Assembly (NCBI RefSeq): GCF_900141755.1
Contig: NZ_LT670844.1
Coordinates: 3,968,001-4,032,000 of the forward strand
DNA: 64,000 nucleotides
Reading direction: 5' to 3'
DNA from: Bradyrhizobium lablabi
GTDB lineage: Bacteria; Pseudomonadota; Alphaproteobacteria; Rhizobiales; Xanthobacteraceae
Shown here: piece by piece, positions 55,666-64,000 of the stretch
How positions within the stretch are numbered: the first letter of the stretch is position 1
Layout of the letters: every line of letters begins with the position of its first letter
Notes under the pieces: model-generated
The model's database searches: none
What the model saw: the letters and a program-made list of their open reading frames with translations, nothing else
Told to the model about the DNA's origin: nothing
Made by a program: the position numbers and the translations under genes

Positions 55666-57303
55666 CTATGTCCGCGACAACCCAAATCGCCGCATCAGGC
55701 CGCGTGCGACGCCGAACGGCGCCGGAGTGAATGGCCCCGGCGGCGCACGGGCGATTAGCGCCACGAAACCGAGGGCTGCTATTGCGAGCCAGAACGTCAG
55801 CCAAAAGCCGTCGATATAAGCAAGCACATTCGCCTCGCGCTGCACGATCGCCGAGAGCGACCCAACAGCGCGTGCCGGCGCGGTGGCCGCGCCGTGGCTC
55901 GCAAATAGATCGGCGAATTGCTTGAGAATCCGCACCACATTGTCGCTGCCGGTCTCCAGATGCTGCCCGAGATAATTGGAATGGACCTGCTCGCGGACCC
56001 GCAGCCAGGTGCCCATCAGCGCCACGCCGATCTCGGCGCCGCCGAGCCGCATGATCTGGATATAGGCGGCGAACGCGGTCGCCCGGGTCGGATCGGCATT
56101 GGACAGTGCCACGATGATGAGAGGCAGCAGCGTGAAAGCCTGGCCGATCGACTGCAGCATCACGATCGCGATGAAATCACCGCGCGCCCAGTCATGCGTC
56201 AGTTGCGTGCCCAGCAGGTTTGCCGCGGCGAACGCCGAAAATCCGAGGGTCACCACGAAGCGCGGATCGAAATGCCGCAGCAGGAAGATCGATACCGGCA
56301 CCATCACGAACATCGGCAGCGCGCCGTAGATCACCAGCAGCACGCCGCTCTGTTCGGGCCTCAACTGGGCCACCACGTTGAGAAAATTCGGCACAAGCGA
56401 TGAATTGGAGAGGCTCGTCAGCGTGTAGAGCAGGATCACGACCAGCGACAGCCCGATATTGCGCGAGAACAGCACGGTGACGTGGGCCCATGGCCGGCGA
56501 ACCAGCATCTCGTTGATGACAAAACCGACGCATAATACGCCGCCTCCGATCAACAGCGCCATCACCGTGCCGGATTCCAGCCAGTCGAGGCGATTGCCCT
56601 GATCGAGGCCGGCATAGACCATGGAAACGCCGGTGCCGAGCAGCAGCATGCCGCCCCAGTCGGCATCCCGCACCACCTCACGGTTGATCGGTTCTCGCGG
56701 CGTTCCGAGATAGACCATCAACCCCATCAGCGGCGCGATGACGACGCCCTGCCAGTACAGCCACTGCCATCCCCAATGATCGACGTAGAAGCCGACCAGC
56801 GAGGTGCCGGTATCGAGCGCGAAGCCTACCCGGATCGAATAGATTGCAATCGCCGGCAGCCACCATTTGATCGGCAGATTGCGGAACACGATCATCAGGG
56901 TGGCGGGAACGAAGGTGCCTAGCAGCATGCCGTGCACGATAGAGAGCGCGATCAGCGCGGGATAATCACGCACGAGCGGGATCAGCAGCGAGATCAGCGC
57001 GTAGACGAGGCTTGGGATACCGAGGACGCGGCGCAGGCCGAACGCGGTCGCAAGCCAGGCTACCGATGGCGCAATGAAGATCTGGGAGCCGATCGCCGCG
57101 GTGGAGAGCCAGGCGCCCTCATCGAAACCTAGCGAAAAAGCGCCGCGCAAATCCGGCAGCCCGACCGAGGTCAGGCGGCTGTCGAAATTCGCGAGAAACG
57201 AGCCGAGCAGCACCGCACCGACCGCAAACAAAGGCTGCGCTGCAATGCCTCCGCGCGAGAGCGGCCCCCGGTCGGCGTGGTCGGGTTCGCTACTTTGCGC
57301 CAT
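55666..57303 (-). CDS. EmrB/QacA-type (DHA2) drug efflux MFS transporter
   Basis: 545 residues, 14 predicted helices. Motif LLGSFLANFDSRLTSVGLPD in helix 1 (DHA2 signature with Asp), GIPSLVYALISLLIPLV and YVDHWGWQWLYWQGVVIAPL are typical of EmrB. The long loop before the last helix (REQVHSNYLGQHLETGSDNV) is also characteristic. Forms an inner-membrane pump with the HlyD-type partner whose 3' end overlaps its start by 14 bp. Confidence 0.92.
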   Translation of the reverse strand: MAQSSEPDHADRGPLSRGGIAAQPLFAVGAVLLGSFLANFDSRLTSVGLPDLRGAFSLGFDEGAWLSTAAIGSQIFIAPSVAWLATAFGLRRVLGIPSLVYALISLLIPLVRDYPALIALSIVHGMLLGTFVPATLMIVFRNLPIKWWLPAIAIYSIRVGFALDTGTSLVGFYVDHWGWQWLYWQGVVIAPLMGLMVYLGTPREPINREVVRDADWGGMLLLGTGVSMVYAGLDQGNRLDWLESGTVMALLIGGGVLCVGFVINEMLVRRPWAHVTVLFSRNIGLSLVVILLYTLTSLSNSSLVPNFLNVVAQLRPEQSGVLLVIYGALPMFVMVPVSIFLLRHFDPRFVVTLGFSAFAAANLLGTQLTHDWARGDFIAIVMLQSIGQAFTLLPLIIVALSNADPTRATAFAAYIQIMRLGGAEIGVALMGTWLRVREQVHSNYLGQHLETGSDNVVRILKQFADLFASHGAATAPARAVGSLSAIVQREANVLAYIDGFWLTFWLAIAALGFVALIARAPPGPFTPAPFGVARGLMRRFGLSRT

Positions 57304-58462
57304 CCGCGCCCGCTTCGTCGGTATGGATCCGGGTCACTACCGACATTCCCGGCAACAGCCGCTCCAACAGCGGCTGGCCCTTGTCGAGCGCGATCCGAAC
57401 CGGGACACGCTGCACCACCTTGGTGAAATTGCCGGTCGCGTTGTCCGGCGGCAGCAGCGCGAATTGCGACCCGCTGGCGGGCGCGATCCGCTCGACCCGA
57501 CCGTGCAGCCGTTCGTTCGGGAAACTATCGACGGTCACCTCGGCCAACTGCCCCGGTCTTACCCTCGTCAGTTGGGTCTCCTTGTAATTGGCGATGACGT
57601 AAACATCCGGCAGCGGCACCACATTGATGAGGCTTGATCCGATATTGACGTAATCGCCGGGCTGCACCTGACGCTCGCCGACCACGCCATCGAAGGGCGC
57701 GGTGATCTTGGTGTAGCCGAGCTTGAGGCGGGCCGCAGCGAGCGTCGCCTTGGCGGCCTCGATATCCGCCGCGCGCTGCTTCTTGGTTCCGGACAGGACC
57801 TCGAGCTGGTGACGCTCGGCCGCGATCAGGGCGCGGCTTGCCCGGACGTCGGCCTGGGCGCGGGCATAGGCGGCGGTCGCCTGTTCGAGCTTTTGCCTTG
57901 TTCCGGCTTCCGTCTGCGACAGAGACTGCTGCCGCTCCTGTTCCTGACGGGCTTCGAGCTCCTGCGCCTGCGCCGACACCTGCTGTGCCTCGCCTTGCGC
58001 GATGGTCGCATATTGCAGCTCGACCTGGTTGGCGAGATTGTCGAGCGCGGCCTGGGCGCCCGCGACGCCAGCCTCGGCTTGCGCGACCTGGGCTTCGTAA
58101 TCGGCGGGATCGATCTGGACCAGCAGATCGCCGGCCTTGACGCGCTGAAAATCTTTCACCGCGACGGCGATGACTTCACCGGCGACCCGGCTGCTCAACC
58201 GGGTCAACTCGGCCCGGACATAAGCATCATTGGTGGTCTGGATCACGGCGCTGCCGACCCATTCGTCCCAGCGCAGCGTCGCCAGCGCGATGAATCCGAG
58301 CGCAACCAGCACTGCGAACAATGGCAGCGCGAGGCGGCCTAGCGAATTGCGCGATCCCTGCGCCACTGTCGCGCCGGCTGCCGCGGCAGCGGATGAGGAG
58401 GATGCTGTTGCGCTTGCCTGAACCGTTGACGGTGCCGGGCTGATCTGGTCCTGCGAACTCAA
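57290..58462 (-). CDS. HlyD/EmrA-family periplasmic adaptor
   Basis: 390 residues: a membrane anchor (LGRLALPLFAVLVALGFIAL, about residues 41-60), the biotinyl-lipoyl half-motifs (VKDFQRVKAGDLLVQIDPAD and LGYTKITAPFDGVVGERQVQ) flanking a long coiled-coil (QLEVLSGTKKQRAADIEAAK), and the beta-barrel VYVIANYKETQLTRVRPGQL. Connects the EmrB-like pump to an outer-membrane channel. The N terminus is Ser/Ala rich. Transcribed first in the pair. Confidence 0.93.
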   Translation of the reverse strand: MSSQDQISPAPSTVQASATASSSSAAAAAGATVAQGSRNSLGRLALPLFAVLVALGFIALATLRWDEWVGSAVIQTTNDAYVRAELTRLSSRVAGEVIAVAVKDFQRVKAGDLLVQIDPADYEAQVAQAEAGVAGAQAALDNLANQVELQYATIAQGEAQQVSAQAQELEARQEQERQQSLSQTEAGTRQKLEQATAAYARAQADVRASRALIAAERHQLEVLSGTKKQRAADIEAAKATLAAARLKLGYTKITAPFDGVVGERQVQPGDYVNIGSSLINVVPLPDVYVIANYKETQLTRVRPGQLAEVTVDSFPNERLHGRVERIAPASGSQFALLPPDNATGNFTKVVQRVPVRIALDKGQPLLERLLPGMSVVTRIHTDEAGADGAK

Positions 58463-58506
58463 GAAACGCCGCCTTTTTATTCAAGAGATATGACGGCGAT
58501 CATGCC

Positions 58507-59268
58507 TCAAACCGTCTTTTCCGGCCAGCGGCAGAGATCGTTGATCAGGCATACCTCACAGCGCGGCTTGCGCGCCAGGCACGTGTAGCGGCCGTGCAGG
58601 ATCAGCCAGTGATGCGCGTGCAACATGAACTCGGGTGGGACCACGCTCAAAAGACCGAGTTCCACCTCGAGCGGCGTCTTGCCGGGCGCAAGGCCGGTGC
58701 GGTTGGCGACGCGAAACACATGGGTGTCGACCGCCAGCGTGCCCTCGCCGAACGCCATGTTGAGCACGACATTTGCCGTCTTGCGGCCGGCGCCGGGCAG
58801 CGATTCGATCTCGGCGCGGGTGCGCGGCACCTCGCCGCCGAATTCGGCGATCAATTTTTCCGACAGCGCGATGACGTTCTTCGCCTTGGTGCGGTAGAGC
58901 CCGATGGTCTTGATATAGTCGCGCAGTTTCTCCTCGCCGAGCGCGAGCATCTTTTGCGGCGTGTCGGCGACCTTGAACAATTCGCGCGTCGCCTTGTTGA
59001 CACCGGAATCGGTCGCCTGCGCCGACAGCACGACCGCGACCAGGAGCGTAAAGGGGTTGAGATGCTCGAGCTCGCCCTTTGGCTCCGGATTGGCTTTACG
59101 AAAGCGGCTGAAGGCCTCGTAGATCCCGGCCGGCGTCCATGGTTTTGGCTTTTTTGTTCGCCCGCGCGCCGCCACCGGCTTGGCCGCGGCAGGCTTGCGG
59201 GAATTTTTGACGCGCTTTGGGGATAGAGCTTTCGATTTGGGCAGAGCTCTGCGAGTGATTTTCGCCAT
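58507..59268 (-). CDS. nth: Endonuclease III
   Basis: 253 residues from ATG 59268. A basic Lys/Arg/Pro N-terminal extension (about 42 residues) precedes the HhH-GPD core: LLVAVVLSAQATDSGVNKAT, SLPGAGRKTANVVLNMAFGE (helix-hairpin-helix), VDTHVFRVANRTGLAPG with the catalytic Asp, and the 4Fe-4S motif C-x6-C-x2-C-x5-C in CLARKPRCEVCLINDLC. Excises oxidised pyrimidines from DNA. The frame is open further upstream, but that is antisense to the divergent DUF2244 gene. Confidence 0.96.
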   Translation of the reverse strand: MAKITRRALPKSKALSPKRVKNSRKPAAAKPVAARGRTKKPKPWTPAGIYEAFSRFRKANPEPKGELEHLNPFTLLVAVVLSAQATDSGVNKATRELFKVADTPQKMLALGEEKLRDYIKTIGLYRTKAKNVIALSEKLIAEFGGEVPRTRAEIESLPGAGRKTANVVLNMAFGEGTLAVDTHVFRVANRTGLAPGKTPLEVELGLLSVVPPEFMLHAHHWLILHGRYTCLARKPRCEVCLINDLCRWPEKTV

Positions 59269-59290
59269 GATCCGGGTATACTGACACGTC

Positions 59291-59812
59291 ATGACCGCAG
59301 GCAACGACTTTGATCCTGAGACGGCGCAGCCGGAATTGTTTTCGGCGCTGCTCACCCCGCATCGGTCGCTGAACCGCACCGGATTTCTGGTGCTGATGAC
59401 GTTTCTCAGCGTGGTCAGTTTTGTGGCCGGGCTGGCGTTCCTGATGATGGGCGCGTGGCCGGTGTTCGGCTTTTTCGGCATCGATGTGCTGGTCGTCTAT
59501 TGGGCGTTCCGGGTCAATTTCCGCCGCGGCAATGCGACCGAGGAGATCCGGGTAACCACAACGGAGCTGCGCGTGCGCCGGGTCAGCCATCGCGGCCATG
59601 TGGTCGAATGGGTGCTCAATCCGCTGTGGGTGCGGCTCGATCAGAAGACCCATGCTGAATTTGGCATCGAAAAGCTCTATCTGGTCTCCAAAGGCCGCCA
59701 TGTCTCGATCGCGAACTTTTTGGGACCCGACGAAAAAGCTAGTTTTGCCAAGGCCTTAAGCGCAGCGCTGCAGGCCGCGCGGCGCGGCCCGACCTATAAC
59801 CCGGTTTCGTGA
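59291..59812 (+). CDS. DUF2244 integral membrane protein
   Basis: 173 residues with two adjacent hydrophobic segments (FLVLMTFLSVVSFVAGLAFL, WPVFGFFGIDVLVVYWAFRV) and a soluble C-terminal half (VNFRRGNATEEIRVTTTELR, LNPLWVRLDQKTHAEFGIEK). These are features of DUF2244, a proteobacterial family linked by some to cytochrome oxidase or envelope functions without proof. Divergent from nth with a 22-bp gap between start codons. Confidence 0.87.
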   Translation: MTAGNDFDPETAQPELFSALLTPHRSLNRTGFLVLMTFLSVVSFVAGLAFLMMGAWPVFGFFGIDVLVVYWAFRVNFRRGNATEEIRVTTTELRVRRVSHRGHVVEWVLNPLWVRLDQKTHAEFGIEKLYLVSKGRHVSIANFLGPDEKASFAKALSAALQAARRGPTYNPVS

Positions 59813-59869
59813 AGACTCGTCGGGAATCGGGTGGTTCGGACACCGCGCCCGTCCTACATCAGGACCATG

Positions 59870-60763
59870 ATGAACCTCGCCATAAATGACCATCGCCTGG
59901 CCAAGTCGGGCTCCCAGAACGCCGCGCTGCGCGACTATGATTCGGTGCGGCGTGCCATCGCCTTCATCTCGGAACACTGGCGCACGCAGCCGACCATCGA
60001 AGCGATGGCGGATGCCGCCAGCGTAACGCCGGATGAGTTGCACCATCTGTTCCGCCGCTGGGCCGGGCTGACGCCAAAGGCCTTCATGCAGGCGCTGACG
60101 CTCGATCACGCCAAGGGCTTGCTACGCGATTCCGCCAGCGTGCTCGACGCGGCGCTGGACTCCGGGCTTTCGGGCCCGGGGCGGCTGCACGATCTGTTCG
60201 TCACCCATGAGGCGATGTCGCCGGGCGAATGGAAGAACGGCGGCGCCGGCATGACGCTGCGCTATGGTTTCCATCCCTCCCCGTTCGGTACGGCGATCGT
60301 GATTGCCAGCGGGCGCGGGCTCGCCGGTCTTGCGTTCGCCGATCCCGGCGAGGAGCAGTCAGCGCTGGCCGACATGCAGCGGCGCTGGCCGCGCGCGACC
60401 TATGTCGAGGATCGCGACGGCACCTCGGCGCTGGCGCAACGCATCTTCGACACAAACTTGTGGCGGCCGGACCAGCCGCTGCGCGTGGTCCTGATCGGCA
60501 CTGATTTTGAAGTGCGGGTGTGGGAGACGCTGTTGAAAATCCCGATGGGCCGCGCGGTCTGCTATTCCGACATCGCGACCAAGATCCAGAGCCCAAAGGC
60601 TTCGCGCGCCGTTGGAGCTGCGGTCGGGAAAAATCCGCTGTCGTTCGTGGTGCCCTGCCACCGCGCGCTCGGCAAGGGCGGCCAACTCACGGGCTATCAC
60701 TGGGGCATCACCCGCAAGCAGGCGATGCTCGGCTGGGAAGCCGGACAGGTCGGGATGCATTAG
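59870..60763 (+). CDS. AraC-HTH / methylated-DNA-protein-cysteine methyltransferase
   Basis: 297 residues, ATG 59870 with AGGA 5 nt upstream. The N-terminal half is an AraC-type DNA-binding domain (IEAMADAASVTPDELHHLFR, LTPKAFMQALTLDHAKGLLR). The C-terminal half is the O6-alkylguanine transferase: VRVWETLLKIPMGRAVCYSD and active-site Cys in FVVPCHRALGKGGQLTGYHW. It lacks the N-terminal zinc/Cys methyl-phosphotriester domain of E. coli Ada, so it cannot use that switch. Repairs O6-methylguanine and may regulate repair genes. Confidence 0.93.
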   Translation: MNLAINDHRLAKSGSQNAALRDYDSVRRAIAFISEHWRTQPTIEAMADAASVTPDELHHLFRRWAGLTPKAFMQALTLDHAKGLLRDSASVLDAALDSGLSGPGRLHDLFVTHEAMSPGEWKNGGAGMTLRYGFHPSPFGTAIVIASGRGLAGLAFADPGEEQSALADMQRRWPRATYVEDRDGTSALAQRIFDTNLWRPDQPLRVVLIGTDFEVRVWETLLKIPMGRAVCYSDIATKIQSPKASRAVGAAVGKNPLSFVVPCHRALGKGGQLTGYHWGITRKQAMLGWEAGQVGMH

Positions 60764-60779
60764 GGCTCGATGTTAGTTC

Positions 60780-60860
60780 GTAGGCTGATTGAGCAAAGCG
60801 ATACCCATCACCTCCGTTTACGTGGCTGATGGGTTTCGCAACGGCTCAACCCATCCTACG
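60780..60860. repeat. Palindromic element between convergent genes
   Basis: GTAGG..GAGC..AGCGATACCCATCA pairs with TGATGGGTTTCGC..GCTC..CCTAC. A CGTTTACG mini-palindrome is at the centre. Sequence recognised as a common dispersed repeat in Bradyrhizobium (memory). Between the alkyltransferase and DUF2157 genes, which converge. Confidence 0.75.
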
Positions 60861-60863
60861 ATT

Positions 60864-61853
60864 CTACTGGCCGACCTCTTCCCAAGTCCGAGAAGCGCCA
60901 GTCGGCGTTGCGAGGCGCCTGTTGAACGCCCACAGTCCCAGCGCGAAGGCGAGCATCAGGAGACCGCCAACAAGGACCGACATCGGCGCCAATCCAAGCC
61001 TCTCAAACCATTGCGTGTAGAAATGGATGCCAAAAAACACCGCGGTGATATTGACCATCCAGCGCCTGTTCTCCCAAACAGCCCAGATGCCGGCCCCAAG
61101 CAGCGCAACCGTCCAGCCGATCACAAACGGCAGAGGTGGAATGACCTCGGAGTAGTTTGTCACAAGATTGGGATTGCCTTGCAACAACGAGCGGATCAGC
61201 AGCAAACGATCGCCCCAGAGCGAGCCGATCCAGAAACCAAAATTGACCATGAACACCGACGTCCGCGCTGCAACCAGCGCCAGGCGCTCGTAGTCCGCTG
61301 AGAGCAGCTTCGAAGCATAATACGTCCCGAGTGCGATGAGACTAAAAAGTACGATCGTGAGAAGCGGCTCGTAGATGGCGAGCATGTAGGTGGCGTGCCA
61401 GTAGCCCGTCCGGGCACCCAGACAGGCACCGAGCGTGAGCACTGCCGCGGCCATCAGCAAGCTCGACCGTGCGACGATGGAGGCTAGCGCGAGCGCAACG
61501 GTGACGATCAACATCGCCGTCAACGCGCCCTTGCCGAAGGCGAGCACACCGCCCGAAAACATCAGAGCGCCAGCCACAAGGCAGATTTGCGCAAACAGGC
61601 TCCATTGCTCTTTGCCGGGGAAAGTGAGTGCAAGTCCGACCGCAAATGCGACGAGACCAAGGATGAGCGCTGTCTCGGGCCTCGGCGCCAGCGCCAACGC
61701 TCCCACACTCACGGCAACAACTCCGAAGCCAACGAGTAAGTTAATTGCGAGCGAGCTGGTATCTTTGGCGGCCAAGCGGCGCAGCCGCTCTGCCTCGACC
61801 GGCGAGAGTTTTCCTTCCTCCACAAGCTTAGAGAGATCGAGCGTGATCTTCAC
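60864..61853 (-). CDS. DUF2157-like polytopic membrane protein
   Basis: 329 residues. A short soluble N terminus ([20 protein letters not shown]) typical of DUF2157 is followed by about ten hydrophobic segments (LAINLLVGFGVVAVSVGALA, TALILGLVAFAVGLALTF, MLIVTVALALASIVARSSLL, LPFVIGWTVALLGAGIWAVW). No catalytic motif is recognised and the function is unknown. Slightly lower GC than neighbours by eye. Confidence 0.82.
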   Translation of the reverse strand: MKITLDLSKLVEEGKLSPVEAERLRRLAAKDTSSLAINLLVGFGVVAVSVGALALAPRPETALILGLVAFAVGLALTFPGKEQWSLFAQICLVAGALMFSGGVLAFGKGALTAMLIVTVALALASIVARSSLLMAAAVLTLGACLGARTGYWHATYMLAIYEPLLTIVLFSLIALGTYYASKLLSADYERLALVAARTSVFMVNFGFWIGSLWGDRLLLIRSLLQGNPNLVTNYSEVIPPLPFVIGWTVALLGAGIWAVWENRRWMVNITAVFFGIHFYTQWFERLGLAPMSVLVGGLLMLAFALGLWAFNRRLATPTGASRTWEEVGQ

Positions 61854-61978
61854 GTGACCCCCTACCCGGCATGATTCATGGGGTTAGTTTAGCCAAAGAC
61901 CATTTCGCTATCTATGGCTTAGCCATGACACTCTTGAGACCGCGCGGCCGGCAATTCGTAGGCATCATCTGCGCCGCT

Positions 61979-62599
61979 TCACGCCAGGTCGAGTTTTGAT
62001 GCGACCGTCGAATCGGCATTGAGCCGGTAGATGATCGGCACGCCGGTGGCCAGTTCGCGCGCCAGAATTTCCTTCGGCGACAATTTTTCCAGGACCATGA
62101 TCAACGCACGCAACGAATTGCCGTGGGCGGCGACCAGCGTGCGCTCGCCGCGCAATACGCAGGGCTGAATTTCCTGCACGTAATACGGCAGCGTGCGCGC
62201 CAGCGTATCCTTCAGGCTCTCGCCGCCGGGCGGCGACACGTCGTAGGACCGCCGCCAGATATGCACCTGCTCCTCGCCCCATTTCTTGCGGGCATCGTCC
62301 TTGTTCAATCCCGAGAGGTCGCCATAGTCGCGCTCGTTGAGCGCGAGATCTCGCTTGGTCGGAAGGTTGGTTTGGCCGAGTTCGGCGAGCGTCAAATCGA
62401 GCGTGTGCTGCGCGCGCTTCAGGACCGAGGTAAAGGCGATATCGAATGACAGCCCCTGCGCCTTCAGCTTGCGGCCGGCTTCCCTGGCCTCGGCAATGCC
62501 CTGCTCGGTGAGATCGGGATCCTTCCAGCCGGTGAAGAGATTTTTTAGGTTCCATTCGCTCTGGCCATGACGCACGAGCACGAGTAGGCGGTCGCTCAT
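61979..62599 (-). CDS. gpmA: 2,3-bisphosphoglycerate-dependent phosphoglycerate mutase
   Basis: 206 residues of the dPGM family. The phospho-histidine is His11 in [20 protein letters not shown], followed by [20 protein letters not shown] and the second histidine in [17 protein letters not shown]. Interconverts 2- and 3-phosphoglycerate in glycolysis and gluconeogenesis. Slightly shorter than the E. coli enzyme, as in other alphaproteobacteria. 21 bp downstream of dapB. Confidence 0.96.
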   Translation of the reverse strand: MSDRLLVLVRHGQSEWNLKNLFTGWKDPDLTEQGIAEAREAGRKLKAQGLSFDIAFTSVLKRAQHTLDLTLAELGQTNLPTKRDLALNERDYGDLSGLNKDDARKKWGEEQVHIWRRSYDVSPPGGESLKDTLARTLPYYVQEIQPCVLRGERTLVAAHGNSLRALIMVLEKLSPKEILARELATGVPIIYRLNADSTVASKLDLA

Positions 62600-62620
62600 T
62601 TTCTTGTTCCGTTTGGATTT

Positions 62621-63436
62621 CTAGAAGTCGTTCAGCCCGAGCACGTCGGCCATCGAATAGAATCCAGGCTTCTGACCGCGGGCCCACAGCGCTGCCTTGA
62701 TGGCGCCTTGCGCGAACATGGTGCGGTCCTCGGCCCGGTGCGTCAGCTCGATGCGCTCCATGGGACCTGCGAAGATCACGCTATGGTCGCCGACGGCGGT
62801 GCCGCCACGCAGCGACGCAAAGCCGATATCGCCCGACCGGCGGGCGCCGGTCTGGCCATCGCGGCCGCGCGCCGAATGCTGGTCGAGCGCGATTCTGCGG
62901 CCAGCCGCCGCAGCCTCTCCCAGCAGCAAGGCGGTGCCCGAGGGCGCGTCGACCTTGGCGCGGTGATGCATTTCCAGGATTTCGATATCAAAGCTTTCGT
63001 CGAGCGATTGCGCGACCCGCTTCACCAGCGCCGCGAGCAAGTTGACGCCGAGGCTCATATTGCCTGATTTGACCACGATGGCGCGCGAGGTGACGCTCTT
63101 GATCACGGCGTCATCCGACGACGACAGTCCGGTGGTGCCGATAACGTGCACCAGGCCGCGCTCGGCGGCGATCGCGACATTGGCGATGGTCGCGCCGGGC
63201 ACGGTAAAGTCCAAAATGCCGTCGGCGTCGGCCGACAGCTTCCACAGATCGGCCGAAAGCAGGATGCCGTTGGCGGGCAGGCCGGCGAGCACCCCGGCAT
63301 CCTTCCCCAACAGCTCGGAACCGGGAGCCTCCAGCGCGCCGGTGAGGACGGCACCCGGGGTCTCCGAGATGACACGCGTCAGCGCGCGGCCCATCCGGCC
63401 GCCGGCCCCCGCAACGATCAAGCGCATGTCGGACAT
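62621..63436 (-). CDS. dapB: 4-Hydroxy-tetrahydrodipicolinate reductase
   Basis: 271 residues. NAD(P)H loop: [20 protein letters not shown]; active-site signature [20 protein letters not shown] with catalytic His and Lys; [18 protein letters not shown] is a second conserved region. Reduces hydroxy-tetrahydrodipicolinate in the lysine/diaminopimelate pathway. Likely one transcript with gpmA. Confidence 0.97.
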   Translation of the reverse strand: MSDMRLIVAGAGGRMGRALTRVISETPGAVLTGALEAPGSELLGKDAGVLAGLPANGILLSADLWKLSADADGILDFTVPGATIANVAIAAERGLVHVIGTTGLSSSDDAVIKSVTSRAIVVKSGNMSLGVNLLAALVKRVAQSLDESFDIEILEMHHRAKVDAPSGTALLLGEAAAAGRRIALDQHSARGRDGQTGARRSGDIGFASLRGGTAVGDHSVIFAGPMERIELTHRAEDRTMFAQGAIKAALWARGQKPGFYSMADVLGLNDF

Positions 63437-63491
63437 CGTTTAAAACCTCGCTCCTGCGGTATAGCCGGGGCGGGCTGTTCGGGCAACGTCT

Positions 63492-63617
63492 CGTCATGCC
63501 CGGGCATAGCCGTCCGAAGGACGGCGTCGCTTCCGCTCGCCTATGCCCGGGCATCCACGTCTTGCTTCTTTTTGGAGGCAAAAGACGTGGATGGCCGGGA
63601 CGACGCCCGGCCATGAC
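63492..63617. repeat. Palindromic element upstream of dapB
   Basis: ATGCCCGGGCAT occurs twice (near 63497 and 63543), with CCGTCCGAAGGACGG between them, then CCACGTCTT..AAAGACGTGG, and CGTCATGCCCGGG / CCGGCCATGACG at the ends. A composite dispersed repeat of the same general kind as 18084-18188. Confidence 0.75.
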
Positions 63618-63645
63618 GGCAAGACTGGTGTGCGCTTACGACAGT

Positions 63646-63948
63646 CTACGGCTGCTGCCCGTCATAGCCTTCGATGATCAGGAGGTCGCATTCGGAATGG
63701 GGCGAGCGCAGCGCGACCAGACGGGCATATTCGGGTGAGTTGTAGCAGGCGATTGCGGTCTCGTAGTCCTTGAATTCCAGCACCACATTGCGCGACCGCG
63801 ACGAGCCTTCCCTGGCCTCGTACTTGCCGCCGCGCACCAGAAATTTTGCGTCGAACTTTTTGAATACCGCGCCGTTCTGCGCGATGTATTCCTTGTAGCC
63901 GTCCATGTTGTGAACGTCGACGCGCGCGATCCAATAGGCTTTTGCCAT
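63646..63948 (-). CDS. DUF1330 family protein
   Basis: 100 residues, a ferredoxin-like alpha+beta dimeric fold: AYWIARVDVHNMDGYKEYIA, FKKFDAKFLVRGGKYEAREG, VVLEFKDYETAIACYNSPEY and RLVALRSPHSECDLLIIEGY are the conserved DUF1330 strands. Function unknown. On the same strand upstream of dapB but separated from it by the repeat. Confidence 0.92.
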   Translation of the reverse strand: MAKAYWIARVDVHNMDGYKEYIAQNGAVFKKFDAKFLVRGGKYEAREGSSRSRNVVLEFKDYETAIACYNSPEYARLVALRSPHSECDLLIIEGYDGQQP

Positions 63949-63967
63949 TGCGTTTTCCCTTTTTGTT

Positions 63968-64000
63968 TTAACCCAGCGCCTGCACGATTTCGGCCTGGAT
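63968..64000 (-). CDS. 3' end of an unidentified gene (partial)
   Basis: On the minus strand the frame ...IQAEIVQALG ends at a TAA (63968-63970), 19 bp upstream of the DUF1330 start. Ten codons are too few to identify the gene, but the spacing and lack of other structure suggest a coding end rather than spacer. Confidence 0.4.
   Translation of the reverse strand: MQAEIVQALG

Overview
The window looks like a chromosomal segment of a Bradyrhizobium-type alphaproteobacterium (Nitrobacteraceae). The evidence is high GC, Hyphomicrobiales-style neighbourhoods (trpF-trpB-trpA-accD; ihfB-sppA-rpsA-cmk-aroA; lptC-lptA-lptB-rpoN-hpf-ptsN; infC-rpmI-rplT-pheS-pheT), a DUF1150 gene behind Hsp20, an Ohr/OhrR pair and a ROSE-type RNA thermometer. 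There is no prophage, insertion sequence, CRISPR array or rRNA. Most of the content is core metabolism and housekeeping, peppered with palindromic intergenic elements.

Layout. 1-10 kb (minus strand): accD (cut by the window edge), trpA, trpB, trpF, a LapA-like membrane gene, ihfB, sppA, rpsA, cmk, aroA. 10-13.6 kb: a TIGR02300 acidic protein, tRNA-Ala(GGC) followed by a nested palindrome and a GIY-YIG nuclease, the divergent ohrR/ohr pair and a CoA transferase. 13.7-19.1 kb: the ugpBAEC glycerol-3-phosphate importer, then a heat-shock unit (sigma-32-like promoter, ROSE thermometer, hsp20, DUF1150). 19.2-20 kb holds a decayed acetyltransferase and a tautomerase with an N-terminal frameshift. 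20-27.2 kb (minus): ptsN, hpf, rpoN, lptB, a truncated lptA copy, lptA, lptC, rnd. 27.3-34.9 kb: small accessory genes, tRNA-Leu(CAG), uppP, GST, queG, thioesterase, hydrolase. 35.2-42.9 kb: infC (ATT start), an antisense secreted-protein gene, rpmI-rplT with an upstream terminator hairpin, a frameshifted periplasmic protein, and pheS-DUF559-pheT-tauE. 43-64 kb: a Tat-exported FAD oxidase, a papain-like hydrolase, an HMG-CoA lyase/CoA-transferase pair beside an MFS carrier, an Lrp regulator with a fused indolepyruvate oxidoreductase, an EmrAB-type efflux pair, nth, an AraC-HTH/alkyltransferase protein, gpmA and dapB.

Most notable points. (1) A family of about 135 bp palindromic elements occurs in trpA-trpB and again inside a DUF559 nuclease ORF wedged between pheS and pheT; there the nuclease core is bracketed by direct copies of an element arm. 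A second small nuclease (GIY-YIG) also sits next to a palindrome at a tRNA 3' end. This is the best candidate for an undescribed repeat/nuclease partnership. (2) Palindromic DNA has been absorbed in frame into the C terminus of TrpF. (3) lptA is tandemly duplicated and one copy is internally deleted. (4) RNA-level control is visible at hsp20 (ROSE) and plausible at rpmI (a terminator just before the ribosome-binding site). (5) Three genes show frame-breaking lesions that could be decay or sequence error.
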